Origin: Euonymus europaeus
Lineage: Eukaryota > Streptophyta > Magnoliopsida > Celastrales > Celastraceae
Reading direction: 5' to 3'
DNA: 64,000 nt
Assembly: GCA_963580455.1 (NCBI GenBank)
Contig: OY756957.1
Location: 28,798,501-28,862,500 of the forward strand
Every line of letters starts with the position of its first letter. The first letter of the stretch is position 1. Positions 10,751 to 23,381 of the stretch are shown one piece after another. The notes beneath the pieces were generated by a model. It was not told the DNA's origin. It saw nothing but the letters and a program-made list of their open reading frames with translations, and did not search any database. A program made the position numbers and the translations under genes.

Positions 10751-12281
10751 TCCGCCTACATGACCCGTAGTTTGACTAAAAGATCCACGTCTGCTGGTTT
10801 ACAAGCATTGCAAGAGTCGAGTACCTCCAGCTCAAAGAGGTAACGAAATAAAATAAACATAAAATAAAAAGAAAAGACAGACACGGGGATCGAGAAACCC
10901 TAACCAAGAGGCAGGGGAGAGGGGGCGGCGACAGAAGGCTCTTTTCCGGTGACGGCACCGGTTCACTGCGAGAGAGACACGAAAAGCACGAGCACGTCAC
11001 CCTGAACTCATTGGGGTGATTTTCGAATCCAACGGAGCTCAATCAAGCCGTCAACAGAGGGGAGAAGGGTGCGGCCTCCAGAAGCTTTGGTGACGGGATT
11101 CGCGCTACTCCAGCCACGAAACAGGTAAGGAAGACCGGCGATCAACTCGCTGGGCCAGCACCTACCAACTGATGCTAACGCTGGCCTTCACTGCGCCGTT
11201 TCCGGCAGTGACCCGAAAAACAGACCCGAACGGGTCTGTCAACCGTGAAGAAGAAAAGGGCTAACCGGGTCAGGCCGACCCGACTGGGTTAGGTAGACCC
11301 GGTTCAGATTAATATGGGTTAAATTTTATTTATTTATTAAATAATTATAATAAAACTATGGTATTACTTGAAATTATAGGAAACATATTTACTAGGAGTA
11401 AGAAGGGGTTTTTGAGACAGCGTACAAGTAAGTAATAATTCACTGTGTCCAGAAATTTCTGTAAATGCTGTGTTGTGATGCATTGAGATACGTGATGGTC
11501 ATGCAGTTGTGAAAATTATGCAATATTGTATGTGTGTTTGATAGCATAGTTAATTAATTTTGACTGGATATTTGGTGGTAATTGTTGTACTGTCACGCAT
11601 TGCATCATGTATTAAATTACTAGCTGAACATAAGAATTAGTTTAAGGAACCTGGTACGATCACTGCAGGGGGGTGTCTGAAAAATGTGACTGTTGAGGAA
11701 CTTTTGAGGGGAAAATGAATGTTGTTTTTTTATGGAATACGTCCTTTGGTAGGACTATATGAAAAATCCCGACCGATTGCTCTGTGGTGATCTACCTAGG
11801 TTAGGGGCCCAAGTATTGTAGAGAGGGTTTAAGTGACAGTTCATCTTTCAAAAATACGATCACGTGCATTCATGCATAATTAGTACTTACTGAGCCTTGG
11901 CTCACTAAATTCCATGACGCAGGTAGCGAACTCTTGGAGGAGTATGTTGATGTAGCCCATGATGATGGCGGTGCGGATTCACGATGACGATGTTCATGTG
12001 CCTGAAATTAGTGTCGTAATTTTAAATAAAATAAAGAACGCTTATCAAGCTTTGCAGACATAGAGATTGAGATGTTTTGGTATTACGTGGAACACTAGTA
12101 TCTAAGATGTTGAGGTTTTAATTATTTAATGCTATCTTGAATGGAAATTTGGTTATTCTTGTTTTTACGCGGATCATTTAAGTATGGGTATTACAAGGTA
12201 TTATTGATTTGTAAATGTCTATGGGGGGTGACGTCCCGTAGTATAGGCCAATTGATTAAACCATGGAGGACGGGGCGTTAC
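10751..12281. mobile_element. Degenerate LTR-like sequence (possible solo LTR of a chromovirus)
   Basis: GC-rich start with CCCGGTT-type words (about 11205-11310) and no protein domain. Two marks recall Tekay/Del-type Ty3 LTRs: TACTGAGCCTTGGCTCACTAAATTCC-like sequence near 11886 and a GGACGGGGCGTTACA end near 12268-12281. I could not find the other terminus or a target duplication, so this is a tentative call. Confidence 0.3.
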
Positions 12282-13554
12282 AATCGTAGATCTTCTGATC
12301 AAGCCCGATGCTCTAAATCTGTCACGTACTTTTTGAAATAACCCTTGTCCTATCACATCCCAAGATATTTGCTATCTTTAGTAAGTGTATCTTTGTCATG
12401 ATGATACTCAACCCTATAAATATCCTTCACTCTCTTTAAGAAAGGAGTTTCTCTCACTAAAAAATCACTCTATATCTCCATCTTTCTCAGACAACCAGAC
12501 TCCGTGACCAGAAGTCTTCTTCTCAACCATAAACATCATCCCTTCTTATTTAAGTCGGTCTTCACCAAGGTCTAAAGATCTTCTATTTCGTACTAACTTA
12601 ATCGTCCGAGCTCCAGCAACCGGCACTTTCACAGTCGATATTTGGGTTGCTAACGGTAGATTTCTGAGTTCCTTCACAAACTGCATCCAGGTTAGCATTC
12701 AGAGATTATCAGTAGCCCACCAAAGCTCGAACTTCAGTCCAGCTCAACAATTGTAAATTCGGACATCTACACCTCTCGATAGTGGATTAAAGATCAATCA
12801 ACAAATGCATAGCACAATATAGAAAAAGGCAAAGATTATTACTTACTAGTTTCCTAAAACAAAGAATCAACAAGATTTTGTTGGTTGGCCATCTATTACT
12901 CGTGAGGAATTACAATTTAATTTTTTGGTGCACGTCTCGACCCAACAAACGGGCCCAGTGGGCCATGACTCTTGAAGCCCATTCTCCTTATAATTTGTTG
13001 TTTAGCACTTTTGAGGATGAAAAACTTCCTTTATTTTTGCATTCCTCTGTTTAAGTTTAGTTGTGTAGCTGGGAGTTGTCCACTGCCTTGTAGTGGAGAG
13101 TAATTCTCCTTCTGGGAGTGAATCTCAATGGGTTCTTATTGTGATTTGTCTTCGTTGTACTCTTGGTTTGATATGGCTTTTGGTAGTAATTTGTGTTGTG
13201 GCATCGTTTGACGTTTTGAGAAATATCAGTGCATTTACCGGAGTTGTAGTTCAAGTGCTTGTTGAAAGTCCTCAGTACTAATTGTTTCATCGTAAGTTCA
13301 TAACAGATTGAAGCTATCAAATTTTATGTAGAGTCGCATAAATAGAAAGACCAAAACTGAGAGGAAAATTAGATGAATACCAACTATGATCTGATCAATA
13401 CAAGATTTGGTATCCAAACAAGAGAATGAATCACCACCCCCTTTTTCATTGCAAAATAATTGAACTTGCGCCAATAAAATTGGAGAAGCTTCCTTATGCA
13501 CACATTTATGTTACGTCTCCAAGACTCCAACAATGTATATTCATAATTAAAGGT
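12282..13554. other. Gene-free stretch with a TATA-like element
   Basis: A CCTATAAATATCC word near 12412 is followed by pyrimidine-rich sequence and an AATCGTCCGAGCTCCAGCAACCGGC segment, a style often seen at LTR R/U5 regions. No flanking repeat or ORF supports a complete element. From 12780 to 13554 I see only AT-rich sequence with short chance ORFs. Confidence 0.3.
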
Positions 13555-13691
13555 AAATTCAAGAATATCAAGCCAGTTTCGAATGAACTTTCACACAAAC
13601 ATATGTAGTATTGAATTCCAAGTTTAGGAAATCCAGCATTTTGAAGTACAGGACAGCGCATAACTTCAAACTCTGTTGCCGCCTTGAAGAT

Positions 13692-14144
13692 TTACTTCAT
13701 GCGGAGGAACTGAGTAAGCTTTTGTGCTTTAACAAAATCGCCACGCTGTCGTGCTTGCAAGATGTGAAGCATGATATGGAGTCTACGTTTGATGCTTGTA
13801 CTTTGATCAGACATAAGTTTAGTTTCTTCCCTGAGTTGGGCACAGTCGCTCCTGATCTCCTTAATTTTCTTAGTCACTTCCCTTTGCCCTGCTTGTATGT
13901 ACTTGTGCTCCTCCCCAATCTCTGTCATCTCCTTCTTCAATCTTTGAATCCTTGCTTTAATGTTCTTGTCGTTCTTAATCTGTCAGTTCACATTCAGCAA
14001 ATCAAGAATTAAACAGAATCACCACTAAAATGTGCAAAACGAATGTAATTATTAGTAATTCAATATACATACCTGGGGGCTCCTTAGCCGCGAAGGAGAA
14101 TAGCTCTTCTCAATGCTGTTCAAATATGTCTTGCTCAGCCCCAT
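13692..14144 (-). CDS. Small coiled-coil protein, family B copy 1 (unknown function)
   Basis: Two exons, 14144-14073 and 13979-13692, joined in phase 0 with GT donor (CCCCAG|GTATGT) and AG acceptor (CTGACAG|ATT), give 119 residues. Exon 1 encodes MGLSKTYLNSIEKSYSPSRL and four more residues. Exon 2 encodes a long charged helix (RLKKEMTEIGEEHKYIQAGQ ... KKIKEIRSDCAQLREETKL) ending AQKLTQFLRMK. It should be a soluble coiled-coil protein; there is no signal peptide or membrane segment. It matches no family I know. The copy at 23382-23834 keeps the same exon borders and length. Family A has similar architecture (short basic first exon, coiled-coil second exon), suggesting distant relationship. Shared upstream sequence with a GAATCGCGAGTGTCG block lies at 14145-14500. 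Confidence 0.6.
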
Positions 14145-15766
14145 TATTTTGTTTCCCTTAATTTGTCAAGAAATACTTGTCGATTCAAACAACTGCGAAT
14201 TGCTAGATAGGAGAAGCAGTGGGTGAATGAGTTTCTGATCAAGCTGGTGCAATTATATAGGATGAAAATAGTTGATCAAACAGTTGACAGTATGCGTGTG
14301 AAATTGTGGTTTCAATTTCAGTCTGTTTCGATGAATCAAACTAGTAGTTTCCAAAGAACTCGCCTTGAAAGTAAAGTTCGTTGTTTTGTCAAGTTAGCTC
14401 GCGCGACCATGCCATGGAATCGCGAGTGTCGTATATGGTCAATTTTGGGGTCAGTGGACCATCACGACCTAATCCACCTATGGAACTTGAATTCACGGCA
14501 ACGTTCTACCCAAATAACCAAGCGTGTTGTCCGATACAATCTTCGTGTCTGATAGTCAGCGATGATCCTTCAGCAATTCAGCGACGGATATACCAATGCC
14601 ATCCAGATCCTCATTCTTGGAAAGGCATCAAACTCTCTTCCGGATTAACCTACTAAGGAGTTCGGGTCGAAAGAGAAATGAGTTGATCGCGGGCTCCCCT
14701 TTCTCTTAGCCGCTCTCCTCCAGCCAACGTCTCTCTTACTCAGACACTCTCCATCGATCTTTCACTCAGGAGCTATCCTTATTTCTCTCGATCCCCTCCT
14801 TCAATCAATGCTTCAATTTGATTCAATTTTCATTTTCTTTCCCACGCGGTCGAGATGAAAAAAGGGACGACGGTGGTGATGTAAATGATTGTGGTGATGA
14901 AGATGGTTGAGATTCTGCTTTTATGATGCTGGCCACCTAATGTACTCCTTCTGGGATTCCAAATTTGGTTTGCCGGCCACCTTGTCGTTAGGTCTTAGGT
15001 GGCCCAAAATGTTAGGTACCACTCCTTCTGCCGGCAGTGATGAAGAGAACTTCAACGATCTTCTAATCGTCCTCGAAGTTCTTCCCTGTGTGCCAACTCT
15101 GATTACTTGCTGTCCAACTTGCATCTGCTTGATCTGTCGTACCTGCCGTCTCTCCGTCCTGCCCTTAGTCCATAGATGTAGTTTTGGGCCTCCAATGCGG
15201 ATCAGTATTACATAAGTCAAGTTTTGGGCTTTATTCTTTTGGGGGCTCCAGCAACACTTAAAAAGTTTTTACTATTTCTGGCTTCTAGTAAAGATTTTCT
15301 TCTGCTGGGAAAGATGCATATTTATATAGCTTGCCATGATGATAGGTAACGGGGTTAGGGTGACAAAATTTTGTATGACTCATATGATTGATTTTTCTGA
15401 TTTGGATTAAATTAAATTTGATGAAATACAAAGAAAAATTGTCTGATTTAAAATCGGGTTTTATTAGACCACAAAAATATTTTTTGATTTAATTGTCTGG
15501 AGCATAACCCGCATTGAATTATTATCTGATTTACTTCTGATTTAAACAAATTCATGTATGATCAATTAAGTACGTCGAAAAATCAAAATCAATTTGGATT
15601 TGAAAATCCAAATATCTCATAAATACTCTATGTTACCCAACCTAAATCTATTCGAATCCAAATTTTTTGCTACTCCTAAAGGGGGTGGGTAGTTTGCTGA
15701 TTTGGGTGTCGTGGTGACTTTTTGTACTATCTCTGCTTTTATTTAATCCTCCTTCTGGAGAAACTC
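14145..15766. repeat. Upstream flank of family B copy 1, P module copy 3 and a TGGGCC-rich block
   Basis: 14145-14660 is nearly repeated at 23835-24350. It includes a plus-strand ORF (MELEFTATFYPNNQACCPIQ...) that is duplicated but unrecognised. 14700-14960 is P module copy 3. 15030-15250 is a block with CTCCAATGCGGATCAGT, also found at 24680-24910 and 59570-59760. 15250-15766 matches 25310-25830. I support no gene here; the similarity is that of a recent segmental duplication. Confidence 0.5.
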
Positions 15767-15769
15767 TTA

Positions 15770-16123
15770 GGGCAATTGCAATGAGAAATTTTTAGGGGGA
15801 ATAAATAATGTATGATCATGTATATTTTTTATGATATGTTTGCATTGAAATATGTGTTTTAATGATGTGGATATGTATGTGGCTTGAATTTTTGTAAAAG
15901 TTATGAAATTTAGTACTAATTTTTGTGTAATTTTATTGAGGAATGAATGTTGGAATAAAAGATATTTTGTTAATGAAAAAGGGAGAAAATGTATAGAATT
16001 TGTATTTTACTCATGTGAATATATTGAAAAATATATTTTTATGATATACATGTATATGTGATTTAAATTTTTATATATAAAGTTGAGACATAAATTAATT
16101 TTAATGAGGAAGGGAAATTGCCC
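15770..16123. mobile_element. Tourist-like MITE (PIF/Harbinger type)
   Basis: The 354-bp element has imperfect inverted ends, GGGCAATTGCAATGAG at the left and GGGCAATTTCCC read inward from the right, flanked by TTA on both sides (15767-15769 and 16124-16126). The paralogous unit near 25824-25845 reads straight through (GGAGAAACCCTCTTCGATTT), so the insertion post-dates or is private to this unit. The AT-rich interior lacks an ORF, as expected for a non-autonomous MITE. Relatives are at 21822-22186 and 44358-45062. Confidence 0.75.
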
Positions 16124-16221
16124 TTAGCCTCTTCGATTTTTACTCGTTGCAAGTTGCAAAGCCAAACCTACAGCTTTGGGCGGGGTCCCACAAATCGCGC
16201 GAGTAAGTGATACCACGTGGC

Positions 16222-19200
16222 TGCTCGACCCGCGACTTTTAATTCCATTAGAGCATACATTAGGAGATACCATCCGAGTTTTATCTTTTTATCTGAAACT
16301 GTTGTGGATTGCTGTTTTGTTCGTTCGCGCTTGAAAGCTTTTGGTTTTCATTTTTCTGTCTCTGCCCCGCCTGTTGGCCGAAAAGGAGGGTTGTTTTTGG
16401 CTTGGAAGTCGGATGTTTCATTTTCTGTTTGTTCAGTGAATCAAAATTTTATTGCTGGTTTTGTTTATTTGGCGGATATTTCTCAGTACTGGATGATTGT
16501 GTTTGTTTATGGGCCTCCGAGATCATGTGATCAACCTCAATTGTGGAGTCAATTGTCTACATTACTGATTGATTTTTCTGGGCCGGCTTTACTAGTAGGG
16601 GATTTTAATTCCCTTCTTAATCCAGACAAGAAAATTGGTGGGCGTGATTTTAATCGGGCTAGATATGGGTCTTTCCATTCTTTTGTTGATAATGCTGGGT
16701 TGGTGGATTTGGGCTTCGTTGGGAAGCCTTTTACTTTGAGTAATGGAAGGAGTGGAAATTCTAATATTCAGGAGAGGCTTGATAGGGCTTTGGCAAACCC
16801 AGAGTGGTGCTCAATATTTCCGAATTTTGAGGTTCTGCATGTGCCGTCTACATCGTCAGATCATCTTCCTGTGCTTGTGGATTCCTCAAAACAAGTATTT
16901 CCTATTAAACGCTCTTTTATGTTTGAGCGTTTTTGGGTTCGTGAAGTGAATAGTCACCATTTAATTGCTGCGGCATGGCAATCTTGTGTTAGGGGTACTG
17001 CTGCTTTTAGACTTTGTCAAAAATTGAGGAGGGTTAAGCAAGCGTTGAGGCGCTGGAACATTTCAGAGTTCGGAATAATTCGAGAAAAAATTGGAGCTCT
17101 TCACTCGGAGTTGGCAGAGGTGCAACTTCATGTGGGCTCGGAGGACAGTCGAATTCTTGAAAGTCGAATTCAACTGGATCTAAATGAGCAATTGCATAGG
17201 GAGGAGATTCTATGGCATCAAAAATCGAGGGAGCGTTTTTTAACTTCTACAGATCTTAATACCAAGTTCTATCATGTTTCAGCTCTGATGCAGCGCAAGT
17301 CTAATAGTGTTTCTCGGCTTCAAGATGCTAATGGAGCTTGGTTAACAGATCGTGATCAGATTGGCAGATTCTTGGTTCAACATTTTTCTAAAATCTTTGA
17401 ATCCCCAGGGGATATTTCGGCTGGTGGTTTGGATGATCTTATTCCTATTATAGTTGATTCTGATAAAAATTTGCATTTTGGGGAAATTCCTTCGGAGGAA
17501 GAGATTTATGAGACTCTGCGATCTATTGATTCTTCTAAGGCCCCTGGGCCAGATGGAATGACTAGTCTTTTTTATAAGACTTATTGGCAGATTGTGAAGT
17601 TAGATGTGATTGCAACGGTGCAAGACTTTTTTCGGGAGGGGATCATGTTGAGGCAGTTGAATCATACTAATATTGTGCTCATTCCTAAAGTGGCTGGTGC
17701 TTCCGTTGTTGGCCAACTGAGACCTATTAGTTTATGCAACGTTATTTATCGGATTATTTTGAAGATCTTGGCAGATAGATTGAAGAAAGTGCTTGATGTA
17801 TTTATTAGTCCTAATCAAGCAGGATTTATGTCTGGGCGTATTATTCAGGAGAATGTGGTTTTAGCACATGAATTATTTCATACGATGAAGCAAAAAAGAG
17901 GCAATGGGAGTTTAATGGCGTTGAAGTTGGATATGGCCAAAGCCTATGATAGGATGGAATGGGGTTTTTTGGTGGCCATAATGCGGAGATTGGGCTTCTC
18001 GGAAAAAAATGTTCAACTTGTGAATCAGTGTATTTCCACAACTTCCTTTCCATTATGTTTAACGGTGGTCCAATCGGTTTGTTTAGAGCTGGCCGTGGAT
18101 TACGGCAAGGTGATCCTTTATCTCCCTTTCTCTTTATCATGGGTGCTGAAATATTGTCTCGAATTTTGTTTAAGGAGGAGGCCTCAGGAAGAATTCATGG
18201 AATTAGGATTAGTAGACAAAATGATCCTATTTCTCATCTATTTTATGCTGATGATTCAATTTTTTTTTCTCGGGCTAATGCTTCAAAGGCAAGGAATATT
18301 CGAGCGTGTCTTGATAAATATTGCCTATGGTCGGGCCCGCAGGTGCATGTAGAGAAATCAGTGTTGTTTTTTAGTCGTAATGCATCAAACGACTTGAAAC
18401 AAGTTGTCTCTTCTATTACTGGTTATCGTATTTCTCCTCCGCGTGCTGTTTATTTGGGTATGCCCATTTCAGATTTGTCTAATCGTCGATGGTGGTTTGA
18501 TTTGCTGCGGAATAGGTTATTATCAAGACTTTCTGGGTGGCGGGCTAAGCTTTTGTCGCAAGCATCTCGTGGTATGCTTATCAAGTCAGTTCTATCTCCC
18601 TTACCTTCATATACTATGTCTATGTGCAGGCTGCCTAAACATGTTTGTCATTCTTTTAATGGGATTATGAGAGATTTTTGGTAGGGGTATGAACGTGGAG
18701 CTAGGCATCTTTATTTGAAAAATTGGAGCTCAATTTGTATGCCAAAAGTTCAAGGTGGTCTTGGATTTCGAAGCACAATGCATATGAATTCTTCTTTTTT
18801 GGCCAAGTTTAGTTGGAGATTACTAGCTGGTAATCATTCTCTGTGTGCAACCCAACTACTCAATAAATATGTTCTTTCTCGCGGGGGTGATGTAATGGTC
18901 TCTCGGGTACTATGTTCAGATTCTGGGACTTGGAAGCATATCATGTCGGCCAGAGAGGTTGTGGGGGATGGATTGTGTAGGTTGATTAAATCTGGTTCTA
19001 GTACTCGGATATGGAGTGACCCGTGGGTGCCTGAGCAGATTGGTTTTAGGCCGGTTGCAAGTGCTGATTTGGTAGTTCCTACGGTGGAGGAAAATGTGGA
19101 GTCTTTAATTCTTTCTAATCCTCGAAGATGGAATACCCAGCTGCTTCATTGCATGTTTGTTCCGGAATCGGTTGATAATATTTTAAAAATTCAATTGTCA

Positions 19201-20331
19201 GTCTCTGTAGGGGAAGATAGATGGATTTGGTCTCATGATAGAAGTGGGATTTTTTCTGTTAAACTTGCTTATCATAGATTGAATTCAAATGCAGGTTTTT
19301 TGACAAATGATAGGCTGTGGAGACAGATTTGGAAGGTCAAGGTTCATGCTCGGTTCCATTTGATATTGTGGAAACTGGCATGGAATCTTTTTCCCACAAA
19401 GGATCGCTTGTCGAATATTTTGCATCTCACGGAAGACCAGCGGATATGTCCTATTTGCGGTGTTGCAATTGAGACTTTGGGTCATTTATTGTTTGAATGT
19501 ACGGTATCCAAATTTTTGTGGCATCATTCTCGTTGGCATAGCTATCTCGGACGTATTGCAATTCCCAGTGTTTTGGAGTGGGTTAGAATTTTGGTGAATC
19601 CAGTTCTTATTGGTATTTCTTGTCAGGATTTTCAAGAATTTCAATTATTTGCGTTGGTGGCTTTTGATCAATTATGGGCTATCCGAAATATATTAGTTCA
19701 TGGTGGGCCGCGAATGTCATCGGATCAAGTAATATCCCGCATTCTGATGGTCCATGCAAATCACTGTCGTGCCTGGAAGATTTCTTCATATGCTCCTTCT
19801 TTGCCTTCTGTGACTTGGTCTCCTCCATCCTTCAATAGGATTAAGGTAAATTTTGATACTGCTATGAGTCATGATGTGTGTGCTGCTGCTGCTATTGGTC
19901 GTGATTCATTTGGAGATGTCCTTTTTGCGGTGGTTTGTTGTGGTGCCCGTGTTGATGCTATGGTGGGAGAAGCTCAAGCTTTGAAGCTAGGTGTTAATCA
20001 ATGTTTGACTATGGGGCTGCAGGATATTCAATTTGAAGGAGATGCCCTACTGGTAGTGAAGGCAGTTCAAGAACCAGAGTTGGTGTCTGCATGGGCTATA
20101 GAGAATATTATTGAGGATATTCGTTGTAAGCTGGATGATTTAGTGTATTGGGAGATTTCGAAGATTTGTCGGCATGAAAATGCTTGGGCGGATAGATTCG
20201 CCAAATGGGCCGCTACCTCGAAGTTATCGGGTAGCATTCCCAGTTCTTTTATTTTGGAGTTCCAAAATTGGCTTCATAGCGGTTGCGATCCTCCCGGTCA
20301 TAGATTTGGGTTGGTCGGGTATGGGTTGTAG
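16222..20331 (+). pseudogene. LINE ORF2: endonuclease, reverse transcriptase, zinc finger, RNase H (broken)
   Basis: The order is an apurinic-type endonuclease missing its first strand (PSFIFLSETVV, LLVGDFNSLLNP, STSSDHLPVLV), reverse transcriptase (KAPGPDGMTSLFYK, LRPISLCNVIYRI, DMAKAYDRMEW, RGLRQGDPLSPFLF, FYADDSIFF), a zf-RVT segment (CPICG...GHLLFEC), and a C-terminal RNase H (VNFDTAM..., GEAQALKLG, FEGDALLVVKA, HENAWADRFAKWA). Two lesions are visible. A single-base frameshift near 18045-18051 lies between the AYDRMEW block and the RGLRQGD block. An in-frame TAG at 18682-18684 replaces the second Trp of the usual FWWG. The first codons at the insertion border are target-site sequence, not LINE. 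C-terminal RNase H of this kind is known in plant L1 lineages. Confidence 0.92.
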
Positions 20332-20368
20332 TTGTTTGTTCCTTTGTTTGCCATAAAAAAAAAAAAAA
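16222..20368 (+). mobile_element. 5'-truncated L1-type LINE
   Basis: The element is bounded by a target duplication GTGATACCACGTGGC (16207-16221 and 20369-20383; adjacent A residues may extend it) and ends in 14 A residues (20355-20368). The duplicated unit at about 25913-25950 (GAGTAAGTGATTTCACGTGACC) is a paralogous empty site. The element begins inside the endonuclease coding region, so ORF1, the 5' UTR and the start of ORF2 are missing, the usual result of incomplete target-primed reverse transcription. Confidence 0.93.
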
Positions 20369-20383
20369 GTGATACCACGTGGC

Positions 20384-21036
20384 CAATTCACTCAAGTAAG
20401 CGACACTTACTTTTGCACCTCCACCATTGATTGCATGCCATGGTTCGCTCGGATTGCCTTTATTCATAAACAAATTCATAGTGGCTGGCTACAAATTTAT
20501 TAGTTGCATGAAAAAGCAACTCTCACTATTTTGAAGCTAACCAATAGAAACACTGTAATTGACGAAATCCTCGGGAAAAATTAGGGTTTTGTCGAAATTG
20601 ATAAAATCGAAATTAATTAGATGTTTTTATTATAAGATTTATATAATTTTTACTAAAACCGAAAAAAATTGACTAAACGATTTGACCAAAATATGTTAAA
20701 AAATTCATCAAAACCTATCGTCGACCCACTAAAAAAATTGTTACATAATTTATCAATCAAGATATAGATTAATTAATTATGAATTATTATTCATGTAGTT
20801 TGATAATTAATTCTCCAGCTGTCTTTTTTACTGTTGATTCTGAAAACATACCTATGTATGTGTCCACAGCTGTGAAAGACAGGAAGAGAGCTTACTTAAG
20901 AGGGCCGGGCCCAACAGGCAACAAATAATTTGATTATATGTAATGGAAATCCTTACACACACACATAAGCATAAGCATAGGCTAGGCCTGGTTTATAGAC
21001 GGTAATCAGGCTCCACCAAGAGTTTACAGACAGTAA
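20384..21036. repeat. Duplicated-unit flank without a gene
   Basis: It matches 25930-26509 and then, beyond the hAT insertion, 43400-43553. It contains GTGTCCACAGCTGTGAAAGAC at 20865-20885, which is the uninterrupted (empty) version of the site where the hAT-like element sits in the other unit. No ORF worth calling. Confidence 0.6.
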
Positions 21037-21424
21037 TTAGGCTCCCCCATTACCGAATAAAAAGGCAAGCAGCATGCAGTCCACGTAGAGTTGGATGTGG
21101 ACGTTCTCCTCAATGGCCAGCTTGTTCTCCTCCAGCATTCGGGCGTCTTCTGACTCCATCTCTTCCACTTTGGCTTTCATATCGTTTATCAGATTCTTCA
21201 TGCGTTCTGTTTCTGCTCTCTTCTTTGAAACCTTGGCACTCAGCTTCTCGACTGTAGCCTGCATTTAGTTTTGATTGGGAGAAGAAATGAGAAGTACTTG
21301 TTAAAATTTTAATGGAAAAAGTTCGATTGATAAGAAATCTATTGGTACGGACCTCAAGGATTCTTGTCTTCATCCTAGAGCGCAACCGTATTCCAGTACT
21401 GGATTTTGCCATTTTCTGTGTCAT
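21037..21424 (-). CDS. Small coiled-coil protein, family A copy 3 (unknown function)
   Basis: The main exon 21264-21037 encodes 75 residues starting MQATVEKLSAKVSKKRAETE and ending AFLFGNGGA. It is a Lys/Glu-rich heptad helix with a short hydrophobic end. The upstream exon, 21424 down to 21353, encodes MTQKMAKSSTGIRLRSRMKT plus four residues and ends CTTGAG|GTCCGT. Joining that donor to the AG within the CTGCAG or ATGCAG context at the main ATG would fuse the two in frame. Otherwise the upstream exon is a uORF. This is one of the better preserved copies. No known family. Confidence 0.55.
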
Positions 21425-21472
21425 CACTGAGATGAGTGATTACCTATATTTTGGAGAGGCAGAGATTTGTCA

Positions 21473-21532
21473 ATATATATATATATATATATATTATTGA
21501 CAAATCCGGGTCAATATATATATATATATTAT
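21473..21532. repeat. (TA)n microsatellite tracts
   Basis: Two TA dinucleotide tracts (about 21473-21495 and 21512-21531) are separated by a short unique spacer. They lie upstream of family A copy 3 and are absent from the equivalent place upstream of copy 4. Confidence 0.85.
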
Positions 21533-21821
21533 TGTCAAAATTCTTGACTCGTAAGAATCGGGGTCAAGACTCGGTGATTCAAATATTACGAAGTGTAGAA
21601 TGGAATAAAGAGGGAGAGGGAAAGAGAGACACTACCTTCAGTAATTTCTTGGCAGGTTAGATTTTCTTCTGCTGCATTTCTAAAATTGGAGGGCATGCAT
21701 ATACATTTATACTATCTTGATGTCCAAGGTTTGGACTATGAGGATATATAGATGGTTTGGGGATTTGGACGCTTGCGTGACTTTTTGAGCGACTTTTTTC
21801 TTTCAATAATTTTTGAAATAA

Positions 21822-22186
21822 GAGTAATCAAGGAAAAAGAAATAATGTATACGAATGTATATTTTTGTCTGATGTGATTGTATTAAGATATATGTTTTGT
21901 TAATGTGATTGAGTATATGACCCGATTTTTAAATAAAAGATATGAGACTCAATATTGATTTCGATGTAATTTTGTTAGAAAATTGATGAAAAAATGAAAT
22001 ATTTGATGTCCTATTAATAGGAGAATGTGAAGATGTATAAGGATTTATGTGTTATTAATGTGATTATATTAAGAGAAATGTTTTAATAACGTAGATAAAT
22101 ACGTGATTTAATTTTTCTATATATAATAACGAGGAGACTCCATTTTATTTTTAGGGGAAGGGAAAAATGTATTTCTACAGCTGGCC
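21822..22186. mobile_element. Tourist-like MITE, diverged copy
   Basis: It is flanked by TAA (21819-21821 and 22187-22189). The left end GAGTAATCAAGG and AT-rich interior align with the outer MITE at 44358-45062 at the equivalent unit position, so this insertion predates the unit duplication. The interior here reads through TATTAATAGGAG at about 22012, the empty site for the MITE nested in the other copy. Confidence 0.6.
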
Positions 22187-23232
22187 TAAACCTATCGCTT
22201 TCAATTCGGTCCCCACAGTCGCGCGCGCTACTCGTTCCGCATTGAAGAAGTCGCGCGACACAGTTGAACTTCACTTGCAGCTTACGTGTCCTTCGTTAGA
22301 TAGTATTTGCTTATTTGTCCGTCATTTTGTATTATTCGTATGGAACCACTGGTTGCTTACTTGCAAACATTCAAATAAATTAATAGAAAGAGAGATTTTC
22401 GGGAAGTATTTCTCCAAGGATCCATCATCTACAACCTGTATAATTTCACATGAAAGGGGCTTCTTAAGTCATGAAATTGAGCATTGGAGGCTCAAAGAAG
22501 GGAAAAAAAATTTCTCACACCCTCACCCTCACTCTCACTCTCACTCTCACACACGTACATCTCTGTCTGTCTCTCTCATGCAAGACTTTCAAAACACCGG
22601 CCACCTTCACAGCACTTGTGGATACATGGTAACATTACCGATTCTGGAGACAGCCTTGCGGTATTAAATTGTTAGATTTTGAGAGGATGGGTGAAAGTGA
22701 TGCTCCACCTGCAGGAGCAAATTGGCCTAAGTATTGACGTCAGGCTTTAATGCAAATGCTGAGTTTTTGCCACTACAAAAGTCTATATTGTTAAACTACA
22801 GAAACCGTAACAAAAGAGCTTCATTACCATGTGTGTTATCACCTAAAAAGTGAAAAATAGTTGATAAGAAGCAGAATAATTCTTATAGAGTCGCAAAAAT
22901 TCTACGGAAACATAGGTGCTTGTACACAGCTTTGATAGACTAATCAGTCAAATCATCAAAATTTAATTTATAAACACTTCAGAACTTGTTGCTGTGTAAT
23001 TATATTCCACTTGTGACCAGACAAGTTATACGCTTTCATGTTGCTTTTTTTTCCCCGTCATCTTGACAAAAAGAATGGACTTCAATCTCCCTTCTACAGA
23101 GCTATCTCATCACAATCAAGAAGTCGGAAATTGCAAGCCAAAAAGACACATGCACATAGGCTAGCTAAGGTTTACTGAAACCAAAACTAATCAACTTCCT
23201 TCCACCACAATCAAAGAAAATATGAACTGTCA
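22187..23232. repeat. Unit flank with CT microsatellite, no gene
   Basis: 22190-22690 matches 45066-45390 and holds a (CT)n/(CTCA)n tract at about 22519-22555. 22738-22790 (GTCAGGCTTTAATGCAAATGC) recurs at 53530. The rest shows only chance ORFs. Confidence 0.5.
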
Positions 23233-23381
23233 ATTCAAGAATATCAATCTAATTTCAAATGAACTTTCACACAACAAATGCACTACTGAATTACAAGTTT
23301 TGGAACTCCCAGCATTTTGAAGTAAGGGACAGCGGCGCAGCGCACAACTTCAAGTTCAAACTCAATTGCTGCCTTGAAGGT

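Noticed and set aside
14381..14656. Plus-strand ORF starting near MELEFTATFYPN, repeated at 24171-24377
   Set aside because: Present only because the whole segment is duplicated; no domain, no clear start context, and it overlaps the upstream region of family B.
16217..16221. GTG start of the LINE ORF
   Set aside because: These bases belong to the target-site duplication, so they are not part of the element's own coding sequence.
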